Source: Candidatus Zixiibacteriota bacterium
GTDB taxonomy: Bacteria > Zixibacteria > MSB-5A5 > SM1-73
Assembly (NCBI GenBank): GCA_022866585.1
Contig: JALHUP010000346.1
Location: forward strand, 1 to 5,234
DNA length: 5,234 nucleotides
Direction of reading: 5' to 3'
Part shown: one piece after another, positions 3,074-5,234 of the stretch
Numbering within the stretch: the stretch's first letter is position 1
Layout: each line of letters opens with the position of its first letter
Notes under the pieces: generated by a model
The model's input: only the letters and a program-made list of their open reading frames with translations
Told to the model about the DNA's origin: nothing
Databases searched by the model: none
Position numbers and translations under genes: made by a program

Positions 3074-5234
3074 TTGCACTTACAGATATTAGTGGCTTTA
3101 GTTTATTTGGCTTGTGGTGCCATACTTCTGTTTTTAGGTGGGATAATCTTAAAAGAGGACCCCAAAAACCGGCTCAACCGGGTGACCAGCTTGATGCTTC
3201 TTTTTGCCGGGATGGGACCTCTTTTAGCCTCCCTGGGAACCATGATAAAAACCATGGGGGTTCCGGATGGATTTATCCGGGCACCTTTGACTCAAAATAT
3301 CTTTTACCTATGGGAGTTTTTCTTCCCTTTTCTTTTGCTCTTCTCTTTAGTTTTTCCAGAGGAGAATCCCTATCTGAAAAGATATCCTAAATTCCAATAT
3401 CTTATCTTTATTCCCCACTTATTTCACCTTTTTTTAGTTTTAGTTTTTTATGAGCCCAATAGGATTATCAGGTCCTTACAAATAGAAAAAATGGGATCCT
3501 TGGCAAAATTCTTTTTAGACCCAATCTCTCTGGTATTAAAATATGCGGCCGTGTTTTTGGGGGTATTGTATAAAATTCACGTTCAGTCCTTCTCTCTTAT
3601 AAATTTAGTATATCTCCTTTTAGCCCTTTGGTTTTTGTATCGAGGATATAAAAAAATCAATGTCCCCACCCTCAAAAAACAGGTCAGCTTGCTAATCTGG
3701 GGGATAAGGTCTTCGATGGGGCTGTATGCGGTCGCCTTCATCCTTCCAGCTCTAACCTCTTTGGATTTGTCGGATACTTTAAGATATTTTTTGACCATAG
3801 TAGCTTTGGCGGTAGGTAGCGGCTCCATCGCCTGGGCCATAATCAGACACCATTTCTTAGATGTGAGGCTGATCGTCAGGCAGAGCTTGGTTTATACCTT
3901 GACCACAGCCCTTTTTGTAGGAGCATACTTTTTGGTCATCAGACAATTTGGAAAATTTATTCAGAACATGATTGGAAGACAGACGCCTGCAGTTGATATA
4001 GGCTTTGTGATTTTAGCCATAATCTTCTTTCAACCGATCATGGGACAGCTGGACGATTTGATTAAGAAATTTTTTATCCGGGAGAGATCAGACTATCGTG
4101 GCATGATGGAAACCTTCAGCCGAAAGTTGGTCACCATCTTCGATTTCAAGGAGCTGAAGGAGATGGTGGTGGATGTTTTGAAAAAAGAGATGTTGGTGGA
4201 AAATGTCTATATCTGTGTAGCTAACCAAAACAAATCCGAAAAATTAAAAAAAAGCGAATATATGTTGTTTTCTGATGACCCTCAGAAAGAGGAAACCTAT
4301 TTGTTCAATAAAAGCGATCCCTTGTTTCCCATTCTAAAGGATAAGACCAGACCTGTTCTTTTGGGTGACTTAGGCGTGACGGAAAAGAAAAGCTCACTTT
4401 TTAGTCTCCTCTCAAAACTGGAGGTGTTTTTGGTAGTCCCTATGAGTAGCCAGGAGGAATTGGTGGGGTTCATCGGACTGTCCCGAAAGACTACCCGATT
4501 CAGGTATAGTTATGAGGACATCACCCTTCTGGGAGTATTAGCTAATCAGATGATCATCGCCATAAACAATGCCCGGCTTTATCAGGAATCCTTGGAGAAG
4601 CAAAGACTGGAAGAGGAGTTGGCGTTAGCTCGCCAGATTCAGGTGGGTTTATTGCCGAAGGTCTGCCCCAAGGGTGAGCTTTTTGAATTTTCTGCATTCA
4701 CCCAGCCTGCCAGGCAGGTGGGTGGTGATTATTATGATTTTTTGATCAGCGAGGACGGACGGGTAGGGGTTGCCATTGCCGACGCCACCGGCAAAGGAAT
4801 ACCCGCAGCCATGCTCATCTCTTTGGTACATGCCTCATTGAGAGCAGAGGTGAAAAACAGATTGTGTCCCTCCCGGGTGATGGCTAACATAAATCAGCTG
4901 ATCTTCTCCTCTACCTCATCGGAGAGGTTCGCTACCATGTTTTATGGTGAGCTTGATCCTCAAGGCAGAAAATTGATCTATTGCAATGCCGGACACAATT
5001 ATCCAGTGGTGATCCACCAGGATGGAAGGGCAGAATTTTTGGACACCGGAGGTCTGCTGTTAGGAGCTTTTCAGGAGGCTTTGTATGAGAGAGGCGAGGT
5101 GCTTCTCCAAAGGAATGATACCATATTTTTCTATTCCGATGGGCTGACTGAAAATTTCAATAATAAGGATGAGGAGTTCGGAGAAAAGAGGCTTTTGGAT
5201 TTGCTTTTAAGAAATCGCTTTCTTGATCCGGAAG
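3074..5234 (+). CDS. Membrane-bound RsbU-type phosphatase: multi-TM sensor, GAF, SpoIIE/PP2C (C-terminus beyond window)
   Basis: This Mn/Mg-dependent serine phosphatase should dephosphorylate the STAS antagonist and switch the system on. The 720 visible residues contain no stop. Residues 1-325 hold eight or nine hydrophobic segments (for example 3-26, 75-95, 105-126, 237-258, 271-290 and 308-325). The motif RHHFLDVRLIVRQSLVY at 258-274 is typical of the 7TM-type input domains of some histidine kinases. A GAF-like domain spans about 345-503, then a coiled-coil linker leads to RQIQVGLLP near 520-528. The SpoIIE domain follows with GGDYYD (550-555), IADATGKG (568-575), NAGH (638-641) and FFYSDGLTE (685-693). 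Asp552, Asp570 and Asp689 are the expected metal ligands, so it looks active. Probably only the last 20-40 residues are missing. The start is TTG 3074: an in-frame stop at 3053-3055 leaves no ATG, and AGGAG lies eight bases upstream. The signal sensed is unknown. Confidence 0.93.
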   Translation, partial: MHLQILVALVYLACGAILLFLGGIILKEDPKNRLNRVTSLMLLFAGMGPLLASLGTMIKTMGVPDGFIRAPLTQNIFYLWEFFFPFLLLFSLVFPEENPYLKRYPKFQYLIFIPHLFHLFLVLVFYEPNRIIRSLQIEKMGSLAKFFLDPISLVLKYAAVFLGVLYKIHVQSFSLINLVYLLLALWFLYRGYKKINVPTLKKQVSLLIWGIRSSMGLYAVAFILPALTSLDLSDTLRYFLTIVALAVGSGSIAWAIIRHHFLDVRLIVRQSLVYTLTTALFVGAYFLVIRQFGKFIQNMIGRQTPAVDIGFVILAIIFFQPIMGQLDDLIKKFFIRERSDYRGMMETFSRKLVTIFDFKELKEMVVDVLKKEMLVENVYICVANQNKSEKLKKSEYMLFSDDPQKEETYLFNKSDPLFPILKDKTRPVLLGDLGVTEKKSSLFSLLSKLEVFLVVPMSSQEELVGFIGLSRKTTRFRYSYEDITLLGVLANQMIIAINNARLYQESLEKQRLEEELALARQIQVGLLPKVCPKGELFEFSAFTQPARQVGGDYYDFLISEDGRVGVAIADATGKGIPAAMLISLVHASLRAEVKNRLCPSRVMANINQLIFSSTSSERFATMFYGELDPQGRKLIYCNAGHNYPVVIHQDGRAEFLDTGGLLLGAFQEALYERGEVLLQRNDTIFFYSDGLTENFNNKDEEFGEKRLLDLLLRNRFLDPE

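Noticed and set aside
3028..3390. 120-codon + strand frame at the start of the phosphatase gene
   Set aside because: It overlaps the TTG-initiated phosphatase frame in another phase. The phosphatase frame has a Shine-Dalgarno, encodes regular membrane helices and continues through recognisable domains; this one is a shadow.
3583..3840. Antisense frame in the membrane part of the phosphatase
   Set aside because: It lies opposite a well-supported coding frame and has no independent signal.

Overview
This window looks like a chromosomal segment from an anaerobic or facultatively anaerobic bacterium, probably from a little-studied lineage. The signs are a Rex redox repressor behind a Rex-type operator, a membrane-anchored RsbU-type phosphatase, and intergenic DNA full of short dispersed repeats of the kind common in environmental candidate-phylum genomes. 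The FCB supergroup (for example Zixibacteria-like bacteria) would fit, but that is a guess from gene style and not a placement. All convincing genes lie on the + strand. The DNA is moderately AT-rich.

Region 1-381 has no credible gene. It holds short dispersed repeats, then a sigma70-type promoter (TTGACA, 17 bp, TATTAA), then a perfect 18-bp palindrome, TTGTGAAATTGTTCACAA, matching the Rex operator consensus. Next comes a leader made of 16-bp tandem repeats closed by a 15-bp perfect inverted repeat. Region 382-1077 is rex. Its first roughly 20 codons include a piece of one of the dispersed repeats (encoding VRQAHH). Region 1178-1633 is a small exported protein with its own promoter, apparently a single beta-sandwich domain.

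The second half (1809-5234) carries the three classic parts of a partner-switching system. They are a STAS anti-anti-sigma antagonist (RsbV/SpoIIAA type, Ser56), a GHKL-ATPase anti-sigma/switch kinase (RsbW type) and a large phosphatase with a multi-pass membrane domain, a GAF domain and a SpoIIE/PP2C domain (RsbU type). The phosphatase frame stays open to the right edge of the window, so its C-terminus is missing. It starts at a TTG codon. By analogy with Bacillus, the kinase would phosphorylate the STAS serine and release its own target, and the phosphatase would reverse this when its sensor is triggered. No sigma factor is visible, so the output is unknown.

The three switch genes do not form a tight operon. 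The antagonist is followed by two hairpins, the second a strong intrinsic terminator. A short inverted-repeat element flanked by 8-bp direct repeats sits between the antagonist and the kinase. A 177-bp gap with an extended -10 promoter separates the kinase from the phosphatase. Nothing here is a clearly new system. The points most worth a second look are the Rex autoregulatory site with its structured leader, the repeat-derived start of Rex, and the MITE-like element ahead of the kinase.
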